From: Flavobacterium sp. | GTDB taxonomy: Bacteria > Bacteroidota > Bacteroidia > Flavobacteriales > Flavobacteriaceae | NCBI GenBank assembly: GCA_023259675.1 | Contig: JALRGT010000008.1 | Location: forward strand, 39,452 to 103,451 | Reading direction: 5' to 3' | DNA: 64,000 bases | Shown: piece by piece, positions 17,685 to 26,321 of the stretch | How positions within the stretch are numbered: the first letter of the stretch is position 1 | Layout: the number at the start of each line of letters is the position of its first letter | Made by a program: the position numbers and the translations under genes | The notes under the pieces: generated by a model | Told to the model about the DNA's origin: nothing | What the model saw: the letters and a program-made list of their open reading frames with translations, nothing else | The model's database searches: none

Positions 17685-18728
17685 ATGCAAAACGAAAAAA
17701 AAGACATAAGAGCCCTAACTAAAGAACAGTTACGTGATTTTTTTGTTTCCAATGGTGATAAAGCTTTCAGAGGAAATCAGGTTTATGAATGGTTGTGGAG
17801 TAAAGGAGCGCATAGTTTTGAAGACATGACTAATGTTGCCAAGGGTACCCGTGCCATGCTTGAAAGTCATTTTGTGATCAATCATATTAAGGTAGATACG
17901 ATGCAACGAAGTGAAGATGGAACAGTGAAAAATGCGGTTCGATTGCATGATGGCCTTGTGGTGGAGTCTGTTTTGATTCCTACTGCAACCAGAACTACAG
18001 CTTGCGTCTCCAGTCAAGTGGGGTGTAGCTTGGATTGTAATTTTTGTGCTACGGCAAGATTAAAAAGAATGCGTAATCTGGAACCTGCAGAAATTTATGA
18101 TCAAGTAATTGCCATAGACAAAGAGAGTCGTTTATATTATAATCATCCGTTATCAAATATTGTTTTTATGGGAATGGGAGAGCCACTCATGAATTATAAC
18201 AATGTGTTGAAAGCGATTGAAATGATAACTTCGTCAGAAGGATTAGGTATGTCTCCTAAACGAATTATGGTTTCGACTTCAGGTGTTCCTAAAATGATTA
18301 AAAAATTGGCTGATGATGAGGTAAAATTTAAATTAGCGGTTTCCTTACACTCTGCAATTGATGAAATTCGTTCCCGAATCATGCCTTTTAGTGAAAATTT
18401 TCCGTTGGCTGATTTACGAGAAGCCTTAGAATATTGGTACCGAAAAACGAAAAGTAAGATCTCCTATGAATATGTGGTATGGAAAGGTATTAACGATGAC
18501 AAGAAATCTATTGATGCTTTAGTGAAATTTTGTAAATATGTTCCTTGTAAAGTGAATCTGATTGAATATAATCCTATTGATGATGGCGAATTTCAACAAG
18601 CTTCAGAAGAATCAATCAATTCTTATATAAAAGCACTTGAATCATCAGGAATCGTTGTAAAAGTTAGAAGGAGTAGAGGTAAAGATATAGATGCTGCTTG
18701 TGGCCAATTGGCAAATAAAGAAGCGTAA
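17685..18728 (+). CDS. rlmN: 23S rRNA (adenine-2503-C2) / tRNA methyltransferase RlmN
   Basis: 347 residues. A radical-SAM enzyme that methylates C2 of A2503 in 23S rRNA (and A37 in some tRNAs). The [4Fe-4S] ligands are Cys114, Cys118 and Cys121 (GCSLDCNFCATA), and the methyl-carrying Cys339 is in DAACGQLANK near the C-terminus. The SAM-binding VFMGMGEPLMNYNN is intact. Monocistronic; bounded by a strong bidirectional terminator. The gene may be transcribed without a leader. Confidence 0.97.
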   Translation: MQNEKKDIRALTKEQLRDFFVSNGDKAFRGNQVYEWLWSKGAHSFEDMTNVAKGTRAMLESHFVINHIKVDTMQRSEDGTVKNAVRLHDGLVVESVLIPTATRTTACVSSQVGCSLDCNFCATARLKRMRNLEPAEIYDQVIAIDKESRLYYNHPLSNIVFMGMGEPLMNYNNVLKAIEMITSSEGLGMSPKRIMVSTSGVPKMIKKLADDEVKFKLAVSLHSAIDEIRSRIMPFSENFPLADLREALEYWYRKTKSKISYEYVVWKGINDDKKSIDALVKFCKYVPCKVNLIEYNPIDDGEFQQASEESINSYIKALESSGIVVKVRRSRGKDIDAACGQLANKEA

Positions 18729-18758
18729 AAAAGGAGTTCAAATTTGAACTCCTTTTTT
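18727..18758. terminator. Bidirectional terminator between rlmN and the lipoprotein gene
   Basis: A perfect palindrome with a 16-base arm (18727-18742 with 18743-18758; core GGAGTTCAAATTTGAACTCC) has six A and six T at its ends, so it works on both strands. Confidence 0.92.
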
Positions 18759-18785
18759 GTTTTATATAATAATACACTTAAAAAA

Positions 18786-19670
18786 TTATTTTCCTAAAGT
18801 AATTTCAATTGGTTCGCCTCCATCAATAGATAGTGTCGCTAAATTATCGCAAGCACCAGATCCGTAATTGATGGTGGCAGAATGTGGATTTTTTGTAAGT
18901 TTTAAAACACCAGAAACTGGGAATGGCATTGGAGTATCCAATAAGCTACAGGCAGTTTTGTGAATTAATGGTGTTTCAGATTCTATCAAAGAAGAAAATA
19001 CGGTTCCGTTAGGGTGTGTGGTTGTGAAAGTACCATAGGTTTTGAATACGTTATCAGAAAGAATTGCTCGGGTATCAAATCCTTCAATCATTTCTCTTAT
19101 TCTGTTTCCGTTTCTTGTGTAGGTTCCTTTACTAGTGGTTAACTTCATTTCTGTCATTGTAAATGTCGTTTTTGGATGTAGGTCTACATCAATTGTACCC
19201 ACCATTTCTCGTGTCCAAGTTGCAGTTCCGTCTATATTGTTGTCATTGATGTAAAAATTAGAATAGGTGATGGTCATGGTTTTTGGAAATGTAGTTCCTC
19301 TTGTTCGAGTTAAAATAATTTTACCTTTTAAATAATGACCTCTAAATTTACAGGGAGTGGTTTCGGTGCCAAAAATAATTGTCCATACTCTAACTAATTC
19401 AGTAGAACCTAAATCACTAAAAGTGACACAGTCCGGTAAAATTGAATTGTAAGGTAGGATATTTGTTTTTCCTGTAATAGAGCCCTCTGTCGCTTCATAT
19501 TGGTCTTCGGCAATCGCTAAAACATCATCAAACGCATCATCGACTTGTTGATTTGCTGCAATGTCATCAGTTGTAACATTGGCGGCTGTTTTCGGATCGG
19601 GATCATTAGTGCAACTTGTGTAGGTCAAGAAGCTCATCATTACGCTGAAAAATAAAGTTTTTGTTTTCAT
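18786..19670 (-). CDS. Hypothetical lipoprotein
   Basis: 294 residues. A lipobox with Cys20 (FLTYTSCTND) marks it as a lipoprotein. After an acidic linker rich in Asp/Ala/Thr (about 21-65) the body is beta-rich with many Thr residues; repeated TxT strands such as TRTRGTTFPKTMTITYSNFY suggest a beta-sandwich or barrel-like sheet. No catalytic motif or named domain is recognised. It is alone and converges with rlmN. The function is unknown. Confidence 0.7.
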   Translation of the reverse strand: MKTKTLFFSVMMSFLTYTSCTNDPDPKTAANVTTDDIAANQQVDDAFDDVLAIAEDQYEATEGSITGKTNILPYNSILPDCVTFSDLGSTELVRVWTIIFGTETTPCKFRGHYLKGKIILTRTRGTTFPKTMTITYSNFYINDNNIDGTATWTREMVGTIDVDLHPKTTFTMTEMKLTTSKGTYTRNGNRIREMIEGFDTRAILSDNVFKTYGTFTTTHPNGTVFSSLIESETPLIHKTACSLLDTPMPFPVSGVLKLTKNPHSATINYGSGACDNLATLSIDGGEPIEITLGK

Positions 19671-19906
19671 GGTTTAATAGGTTTTAAGGTCTTTCATTTG
19701 ATATTGAAATTAATTAAAGGTTTGATTGGGGTACAATTATCACATAAAACTAATGAAATAATGGTAATGTCGTATGGAAAGTCGACGAACTACTTGTTTT
19801 TATTTTAAATTTTCAGAAAGAAAATGGTGTTTTAATTTAAATTACAATAATTTTTCAAAATAAGATTACTTCTTGGTAAACCAGGCGATTTTTTTATTAA
19901 AAATAG

Positions 19907-19914
19907 TATATTTG
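19907..19914 (+). promoter_or_regulatory. Promoter -7 element of the polyprenyl synthase gene
   Basis: TATATTTG ends 8 bases before the ATG at 19923, which predicts a leader of only a few bases. Confidence 0.45.
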
Positions 19915-19922
19915 GAACCTAA

Positions 19923-20900
19923 ATGAATATTACTTCTCAAATAAAACAGCCGATTTTTAATGAGATGGAACTTTTCGAAAAAAAGTTCCATGAATCGATG
20001 TCTTCTAAAGTGGCGTTGCTCAATAGAATAACCTATTATATCGTAAACCGTAAAGGCAAACAAATGCGACCGATGTTTGTTTTTTTAACTGCAAAAATGG
20101 TTTCAGGTGGGATTGTTAATGAAAGAACTTATCGTGGTGCCTCTGTTATCGAGTTGATTCATACCGCTACTTTGGTGCATGATGATGTAGTTGATGACAG
20201 TAATAGGCGTAGAGGTTTTTTCTCTATAAATGCTTTATGGAAAAATAAAATTGCCGTTCTTGTTGGTGATTATTTGCTTTCCAAGGGGTTACTACTTTCT
20301 ATAGATAATGGTGATTTTGATTTGCTTCGAATAATCTCCGTTGCTGTTCGGGAAATGAGTGAAGGCGAATTGTTACAAATAGAAAAAGCCCGCCGACTTG
20401 ATATTACCGAAGAAGTGTATTACGAAATTATACGTCAAAAAACAGCCACACTTATCGCTGCTTGTTGCGCACTTGGAGCCAAATCTGTTATTGAAGATGA
20501 AGTTCAAGTCGAGAATATGCGCAAGTTTGGTGAACTTATTGGAATGGCATTCCAAATCAAGGACGATTTATTTGATTATACCGATGACGCCATTGGGAAA
20601 CCTACAGGAATTGACATCAAGGAACAAAAAATGACTTTGCCCTTAATTCATGTTTTAAACAATTGTACTTCCAAAGAAAAGTCTTGGTTGATTAATTCGA
20701 TAAAAAACCATAATAAAGATAAAAAGCGTGTCAAAGAGGTAATCGCTTTTGTGAAAAATAATAATGGTTTGGCTTACGCCGAGAATAAAATGGTCGAATT
20801 TCAACAAGCAGCACTTATACTTCTCAATAATTACCCTGATTCTGAATTCAAAAACGCTTTGATTTTGATGGTGAATTATGTTATTGAAAGGAAAAAATAA
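19923..20900 (+). CDS. Polyprenyl diphosphate synthase (long-chain type)
   Basis: 325 residues. It condenses isopentenyl diphosphate units in trans onto an allylic primer. The first aspartate-rich motif is HDDVVDDSNRRRG, the second is QIKDDLFDYTDD; GKQMRP near the N-terminus binds IPP. Residues before the first motif are small and aliphatic (ELIHTATLV), as in long-chain enzymes of the octaprenyl/heptaprenyl type that supply the menaquinone side chain; the exact chain length is not certain. The C-terminal end faces the pseudogene remnant on the other strand. Neighbours are not metabolically related. Confidence 0.92.
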   Translation: MNITSQIKQPIFNEMELFEKKFHESMSSKVALLNRITYYIVNRKGKQMRPMFVFLTAKMVSGGIVNERTYRGASVIELIHTATLVHDDVVDDSNRRRGFFSINALWKNKIAVLVGDYLLSKGLLLSIDNGDFDLLRIISVAVREMSEGELLQIEKARRLDITEEVYYEIIRQKTATLIAACCALGAKSVIEDEVQVENMRKFGELIGMAFQIKDDLFDYTDDAIGKPTGIDIKEQKMTLPLIHVLNNCTSKEKSWLINSIKNHNKDKKRVKEVIAFVKNNNGLAYAENKMVEFQQAALILLNNYPDSEFKNALILMVNYVIERKK

Positions 20901-21198
20901 AATCATCAGCTCATGCGTTAAAGTTTTTCTAGTTAAATTGGTTTCGATTTTTGCAGAAAAAAAATGAAAGGGATGATACTTAAAAATTTATTTTCATAGA
21001 CTATTTTTGAAATTCCTGTCTATCCATTAGCTGCTTCGTCATGTCACACATGATTAAAGTCATGTGTCTATTAAACTAATAAATCCACAGCTTCCTCTTT
21101 ATTTTGAGCTGTTTTTGCCTCATAATTTTTGACAATAAACAATTTGTTTATCTAATATTTAACTCGTCATCAACTATGAGAATTTTAGTTTTGATCAT
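20895..21198 (-). pseudogene. Degraded response-regulator (receiver domain) gene following the histidine kinase
   Basis: Read on the minus strand, an ATG at 21198 inside the kinase stop region opens MIKTKILIVDDELNIR, the start of a CheY-like receiver with its acidic pair, and stops at a TAA. In shifted frames the rest follows in the correct order and spacing: NKLFIVKNYEAKTAQNKEEA (about 21145-21090), TLIMCDMTKQLMD where the phospho-acceptor segment DLIMCDxMMPxMD should be (about 21060-21020), VYENKFLSIIPFIFF (about 21000-20960), SAKIETNLTRK, and ADDFIF (about 20905) where GADDYI belongs. The total span, about 300 bases, is that of a receiver domain. All three frames are needed and stops interrupt each. 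I infer a recently or slowly dying partner of the kinase at 21185-23191. Confidence 0.8.
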
Positions 21199-23191
21199 AA
21201 GGGAAAAATAAGGTGAATTTGGTTTTGATATTTTCTATACTTTCTAATTCAATAGAGCCTTTAAGTTGTTCGGTAAATTGTTTTGCTATAGTTAAGCCTA
21301 ACCCTGATCCAATTATTGTAGTTGTATTTGTAGCCCTGTAAAACGAGGTGAATAATTGCTTATGTTCCTCTTCAGGTATTCCGATACCAAAATCAATTAC
21401 CTCTATTTTAATTCTAGAATCTAAGTACGTTAATTCGATAATAGGTTCCGGACGGTTTTTAGAATATTTAAAGGCATTACTAATTAAATTAGTAAAAATG
21501 TGAAGTGTTAATGTTTCGTCAGTTAAGAGATCTTTTCTGTTTCCATTGACAATTAATTTAATTTTTCGTCCATCATCTTCATTACTGAAATAGACTTTAA
21601 TAATGTTTTCAACAAATTTAGTGTAGTCAATAGGTTTTAATTCTGTTTTGGATTTATTTAATTCGTGTTTGCCAAAAATTAAAATATTGTTCATCAATTC
21701 AGTCATTCTGTCTACTTCAGCTTTAATTCTATCAGTTACTGATGTTATTTTTGAATGATAGTCATTATTTACAAAGGAGGCTTTCATCTCGATAAGTTCC
21801 GCATTAGAATAAATCACCGTTAAAGGAGTTCGAAACTGATGCGAAGCCATAGAAACGAATTTTGATTTTAAATCATTGAATTTTTTTTCTTTTAGTAATG
21901 CTGCTTCTGTTTCTTGTGCCGCTTTCATTCTTTCAGTGATATCTCGACTGGCACTTTGATAGCCGGTATGATTGTCGTCAATTATTATGGGACTGATTAT
22001 ACTTTCCAACCAAATAAAATTACCGTCTTTTTTTTGGAATCTAAAAGTTGCTGTTTTTCTATTTGATTTTAGATAATTTTTACTAATTTCTCTTCTGGAA
22101 TTCCATTTATCATGCAGGTGGATATAATCAAAAGGATTTTTGTTTATTAATTCCTCAGCATTATATTCTAATATTTCTTTAGAAGAATTTGATATGTATG
22201 TAATTTTTCCACAAGTCGCATGATGGCATATTATATCGGAGGTGTTTTCCGCTAAGAATCGGTATTTTTCTTCAGATTTTTTTAATTCATTTTTCTGTTT
22301 TATCAGCTCGCTAAGGTCAATATGTGTGCAGACTACTTTTAATAATTTACCTTTTTTGTTAAATATTTTTGTACCTGAATATTTGATATGTAAGGTGTGC
22401 TTGTTTTTATGTGTCATTCTTACAATTCCTTCATAATTAGCAGTTTTGATATTTATAAAGTCATTAAATTTGTTTTCCTGATTTTCTATGTCTTCAGGAT
22501 GAATATGTTTTTTCCAGAAATTATACTGATGTTCAATTTCATGTTCTTCATAGCCTAGCATGCTGCCACATGCGTAAGAAAATTTCGCTGTTCTTTTTTT
22601 GACTTTATATTCCCATACCGCTTGTTTAGTCCCTTTTATATGATTTTCTAAAAGACTAAGATTTTTCTTTAACTTTTTTGCTTTTTTATCTTGGTTTAAA
22701 CGAAGTCCAATATTTTTTGCAACTGTATGTAAAGCCATAACTTCGCTCTGGAGCCATTTTTTTTCCTCCTTACAGTTATCGTAACCAATCCAGCCCCAAA
22801 ATTTTTTTTCATACATAATAGGGGTAAATAAATAAGATTTTATATTTTGCATCGTCATGATTTCTTTAAATAAATCATTTTTGCTTTCTCTTACAATACC
22901 GTATAAAGCTTCATCTTTGGAAAGGGTTTCAAACAGCCCGGGGAAATCATCATAACCCAATCCGCTTAGAAGAGGGTCGTTAATGTATGGAGTGACACTA
23001 TCATTACACCATTCATGGACATAATAAAGTTTTAGAGCTCCATTTTCTAATTTATTTTTAAAAATATAGCAACGGTCTACATCCTGGCTTTCACCTAAAG
23101 ATGCGACACATAAGTCTAAAGCTTTCTTCGTTTTGGGACAACTGATTAGATGGTGATTTCCTTTTGAAATACCAGATAAAATATTTTCCAT
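21185..23191 (-). CDS. GAF/PAS-domain sensor histidine kinase without membrane segments
   Basis: 668 residues, with no signal or transmembrane helix, hence cytoplasmic. Order: GAF-like domain (about 15-165, with FTPIMYEKKFWGWIGYDNC), a first PAS (about 185-295), a second PAS with PAC (about 305-420, ending GYQSASRDITERM), HisKA with His451 in SMASHQFRTPLTV, and HATPase with N-box IFTNLISNAFKYSKN, G1 DFGIGIPEEE and G2 GSGLGLTIAKQF. All residues needed for autophosphorylation are there. Its own response-regulator gene overlapped the 3' end but is now a frameshifted remnant (20895-21198), so the kinase must signal to another receiver or have lost its output. Confidence 0.92.
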   Translation of the reverse strand: MENILSGISKGNHHLISCPKTKKALDLCVASLGESQDVDRCYIFKNKLENGALKLYYVHEWCNDSVTPYINDPLLSGLGYDDFPGLFETLSKDEALYGIVRESKNDLFKEIMTMQNIKSYLFTPIMYEKKFWGWIGYDNCKEEKKWLQSEVMALHTVAKNIGLRLNQDKKAKKLKKNLSLLENHIKGTKQAVWEYKVKKRTAKFSYACGSMLGYEEHEIEHQYNFWKKHIHPEDIENQENKFNDFINIKTANYEGIVRMTHKNKHTLHIKYSGTKIFNKKGKLLKVVCTHIDLSELIKQKNELKKSEEKYRFLAENTSDIICHHATCGKITYISNSSKEILEYNAEELINKNPFDYIHLHDKWNSRREISKNYLKSNRKTATFRFQKKDGNFIWLESIISPIIIDDNHTGYQSASRDITERMKAAQETEAALLKEKKFNDLKSKFVSMASHQFRTPLTVIYSNAELIEMKASFVNNDYHSKITSVTDRIKAEVDRMTELMNNILIFGKHELNKSKTELKPIDYTKFVENIIKVYFSNEDDGRKIKLIVNGNRKDLLTDETLTLHIFTNLISNAFKYSKNRPEPIIELTYLDSRIKIEVIDFGIGIPEEEHKQLFTSFYRATNTTTIIGSGLGLTIAKQFTEQLKGSIELESIENIKTKFTLFFPYDQN

Positions 23192-23247
23192 GATTTGTTT
23201 TTTTTAGGGTTTTTTCGGGTTCTTTGTTAAAATTATACAGATTGATG

Positions 23248-23255
23248 CAAAAATA
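23248..23255 (-). promoter_or_regulatory. Promoter -7 element of the histidine kinase
   Basis: TATTTTTG on the minus strand, 56 bases before the kinase ATG. Motif and position only. Confidence 0.4.
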
Positions 23256-23580
23256 TTTTAATGAGGTGTTTTAAAAGAAATAAGTATTCATGAGTGAATA
23301 AATATTACTTATGATTTAAAGTTTGTGGAACTATTTTAGTTATTTGAAAAGTTTAATAAAAAATATAGTTTTAATTAGATAAGATGTTATTTTGTGAGAG
23401 TCTATTAGGGAATTTTTTGTTTTAAGCAATTTTAATGCGAAATGGCTTAAAATGATTTTAAGCTTTGATGTATTTGAATGAAAATTTACAGTTGAGTTAT
23501 TATTTGTTTGGAAAGTTTAAATTATGTTTTTTAATGAAAATTTAGGTTCAATAAAGCAGATATTCAAAAACCAAACTTTG
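23256..23580. other. Intergenic region between the divergent kinase and dnaG promoters
   Basis: About 325 very AT-rich bases. Apart from the promoter boxes at its two edges I see no gene, repeat or strong hairpin. An ATG at 23524 is in frame with dnaG but lies upstream of the dnaG promoter. Confidence 0.5.
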
Positions 23581-23588
23581 TATCTTTG
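23581..23588 (+). promoter_or_regulatory. Promoter -7 element of dnaG
   Basis: TATCTTTG lies 28 bases before the TTG at 23617 and downstream of the ATG at 23524, so it supports the TTG start. Confidence 0.6.
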
Positions 23589-23616
23589 GAGCTTTCCAAC
23601 TTTAGTACTTAAAAAA

Positions 23617-25593
23617 TTGATTTCAAAAGCGACTATAGATACTGTTTTCGAAACTGCTCGTGTAGAGGAAGTTATTGGTGATTTTGTTAATTTAAAACGT
23701 GCTGGTAGTAACTTCAAAGGCTTAAGTCCGTTCTCAGATGAGCGTTCCCCATCTTTTATGGTATCGCCAGCCAAGGGTATTTGGAAAGATTTTAGTTCTG
23801 GTAAAGGCGGGAATGCAGTGGCTTTCTTGATGGAACATTCTCATTTTACATATCCTGAAGCGATTCGGTATTTAGCTAATAAATACAATATTGAGATTGA
23901 AGAAACGGAACTGACGGATGCAGAAAAAGCCAATACAGATGTTCGCGAAAGTATGTATTTGGTTTCCGAATTTGCGAAAGATTATTTTCATAGAACACTA
24001 TTAAATTCAGAAGAAGGTAAGGCAATAGGCTTGTCTTATTTTAAAGAAAGAGGATTCAATAATGAGACAATCAAGAAATTTAGTTTAGGTTATTCACCAG
24101 AAACTTGGGATGCATTGACTAAAGAAGCTTTGGGAAAAGGTTACAAATTGGAATTTTTGGAAAGTACTGGTTTGACTATTCCAAAAGAAGATCGTCCTTT
24201 TGACCGTTTCAAAGGACGTGTTATGTTTCCTATTCAAAGTATGTCGGGACGTATCTTAGGATTTGGAGGTCGAATTTTAACCAATGATAAAAAAGCGGCC
24301 AAATACCTCAATTCACCGGAAAGCGATATTTACCATAAAAGTAAAGTCTTGTATGGCATTTTTCAGGCCAAACAGGCAATTGCTAAACAAAATAATTGTT
24401 TTTTGGTAGAAGGTTATACCGATGTGATTCAGTTCAATCAATCTGGAATTGAAAATGTGGTTTCTTCTTCCGGAACCGCTTTGACTCCAGATCAAATTCG
24501 TTTAATCAACAGGTTGACCAGAAATATTACCGTATTATTTGATGGGGATGCCGCGGGACTTCGTGCTTCAGTTCGCGGAATCGATTTGATTTTGGAGGAA
24601 GGAATGAATGTAAAAGTTGTTTCTTTTCCAGACGGAGAAGATCCGGATAGTTTTGCCAGAAAGACGTCGCATGATGAATTGGTGGCTTATTTAGAAAATA
24701 ATGCCAAAGATTTTATCCAATTCAAAGCATCAATGTTGATGGATGAAGCTAAGAATGATCCAATCAAGAAAGCCGATTTGATTCGAGATATGGTTTTAAG
24801 TATTTCTAAAATTCCGGATCGCATACAGCAGGAGATTTATATCCAGGAGTGTTCCCGTATTATGGATATTTCGGAGCAAGTTTTGGTGAGTACTTTGGCA
24901 CAATTGGTTCAAAAAGAAGTAGCCGATATTGGAAAAAAAGCAAAACAGGAGCAACAACCCTTAGAAGTTGTAAAAACAGATAATCCAGAAGCGCTTCAAA
25001 AAGTTGATATTTTGTATCGCTTAGAGCGAAAAATTATTGAAATTTTACTTTTATATGGAAATAAAACGGAGGAATTTGAGGATGTACTTTTGAGAACCAA
25101 TGAAGAGGGCGAAATTGAACATTTTATTGAGAAGAAAGAATATAAAGTGTTTCAAAGAATATATTTGAGTTTACAAGAAGATGAGGTAGAATTGGCAAAT
25201 CCGTTATTCAGATCATTGTTTAATGATTTGATTAATTATTATTTGCAGAATGAGGTTTTTCATATTGAGCAGTATTTAATGCATTTGAAACCAGAATTTG
25301 CCCAAGAAGTAACCGATATTTTAATGGAAGATGAAAGTTTGGTCCTGCATAATTGGGAAGGTCAAAATATTTTTCCCAAAAGTAAAAATGACACCATAAG
25401 TCAATATGTGTCGGAGACTATTTTTACGTTGAGATGGTATTTGGTAGATATGATAATTGATGGATTAAAAAACTCCATGTCATCTGAACCAAATTCAGAT
25501 AACACAGAGTATTTATCTATGGCAATTGATTATTATAAATTAATCAATTCCTTTTCCAAAAAACTTGGAAGGGTAATGTCTCGATTTAGCTAA
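23617..25593 (+). CDS. dnaG: DNA primase DnaG lacking the zinc ligands
   Basis: 658 residues from the TTG at 23617 (LISKATIDTVFETARVEEVI). A longer in-frame start at 23524 would add 31 unrelated residues and precedes the promoter. The enzyme makes RNA primers for replication. The N-terminal domain aligns with the CHC2 zinc ribbon, but the four ligands are replaced: Ser37 and Ser40 in GLSPFSDERSP, Asp58 and Ser61 in WKDFSSGKGG. The catalytic Toprim core is intact (CFLVEGYTDVIQF; VLFDGDAAGLRAS), followed by the helicase-binding C-terminal region. The stop overlaps that of the convergent LuxR-type regulator by a few bases. Confidence 0.95.
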   Translation: MISKATIDTVFETARVEEVIGDFVNLKRAGSNFKGLSPFSDERSPSFMVSPAKGIWKDFSSGKGGNAVAFLMEHSHFTYPEAIRYLANKYNIEIEETELTDAEKANTDVRESMYLVSEFAKDYFHRTLLNSEEGKAIGLSYFKERGFNNETIKKFSLGYSPETWDALTKEALGKGYKLEFLESTGLTIPKEDRPFDRFKGRVMFPIQSMSGRILGFGGRILTNDKKAAKYLNSPESDIYHKSKVLYGIFQAKQAIAKQNNCFLVEGYTDVIQFNQSGIENVVSSSGTALTPDQIRLINRLTRNITVLFDGDAAGLRASVRGIDLILEEGMNVKVVSFPDGEDPDSFARKTSHDELVAYLENNAKDFIQFKASMLMDEAKNDPIKKADLIRDMVLSISKIPDRIQQEIYIQECSRIMDISEQVLVSTLAQLVQKEVADIGKKAKQEQQPLEVVKTDNPEALQKVDILYRLERKIIEILLLYGNKTEEFEDVLLRTNEEGEIEHFIEKKEYKVFQRIYLSLQEDEVELANPLFRSLFNDLINYYLQNEVFHIEQYLMHLKPEFAQEVTDILMEDESLVLHNWEGQNIFPKSKNDTISQYVSETIFTLRWYLVDMIIDGLKNSMSSEPNSDNTEYLSMAIDYYKLINSFSKKLGRVMSRFS

Positions 25594-26219
25594 ACGATTT
25601 CTAGCTTTTTTGCTTTTTCAACTAAATCAACCAAGTTGGTAACGTTTAGTTTGGTCAACAATCGTAATTTATAGGTACTAATTGTTTTTTCGTTAAGTCC
25701 TAGAATATCAGCGATTTCGTGGTTCTTTTTTCCTCCACTCAAATAACGTAAAACTTCAACTTCTCTGTTGGAAAGTTTTCTGTATAGACGTTCACTTTTA
25801 CTTTGTTTTGAAATTAAAGCTAGGTTTTTCTTAACCGTTTCATTCATTATTATTTTTCCTTGGTTCACTTTTATAATTGATAACCCTAGAGTTTCCAATT
25901 TTTCCTTTTTATGAACATATCCTGAAACTCCAGCTTTAATCGCATTTGGAGCATACACTTGTTCAGAAAGGCCGCTGAAAATAATAATTTTGGTCTTCGG
26001 GAAGTTTTTCAAAATTGATTTAACCTCGAAAATACTGGAAAGGCCTTCCAGTTCTAAATCCAAAACTAAGACGTCTACTTCTTTAGTTAGGAGAATGTCT
26101 CTAATCATCAAAAAGCTGCCGACATTGGCAACAATTGATATGTCTGCATGGTCTTTGAAGTATGATTTTACTCCAAAATGTACGACAGGATAGTTATCTG
26201 CAAAACAAACTTTTATCAT
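25590..26219 (-). CDS. LuxR/NarL-type response regulator, orphan
   Basis: 209 residues. Receiver domain at about 1-120 with phospho-acceptor Asp54 (VLVLDLELEG); the acidic pocket is Asp8-Asn9 (CFADNYP), with only one of the usual two acids; Ser83 (IFSG) and Lys104/105 fit the switch residues. A LuxR-type helix-turn-helix follows at about 145-205 (KLSNREVEVLRYLSGGKKNH, then GLNEKTISTYKLRLLTKLNV). No kinase gene is adjacent. The nearest kinase, 2.4 kb away, has lost its own regulator, but a link between the two is only speculation. Target genes are unknown. Confidence 0.9.
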   Translation of the reverse strand: MIKVCFADNYPVVHFGVKSYFKDHADISIVANVGSFLMIRDILLTKEVDVLVLDLELEGLSSIFEVKSILKNFPKTKIIIFSGLSEQVYAPNAIKAGVSGYVHKKEKLETLGLSIIKVNQGKIIMNETVKKNLALISKQSKSERLYRKLSNREVEVLRYLSGGKKNHEIADILGLNEKTISTYKLRLLTKLNVTNLVDLVEKAKKLEIV

Positions 26220-26321
26220 GGTATTTGTGGTATTTAATTGTTTAAAGAGTTGTTTTTTCTAATGAATTATAAATTTACATAAAAAAAAGTATTAATACTA
26301 ATTTTTTGACAAAAACTATGG

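Noticed and set aside
21046..21067. Hairpin ACACATGA-TTAAAG-TCATGTGT read as a terminator
   Set aside because: No T run follows on either strand and it lies inside the decayed response-regulator sequence, over the former phosphorylation-site codons.
20901..21184. Gap after the polyprenyl synthase taken as empty intergenic DNA
   Set aside because: Reading the minus strand in all frames shows remnants of a receiver domain in the right order.
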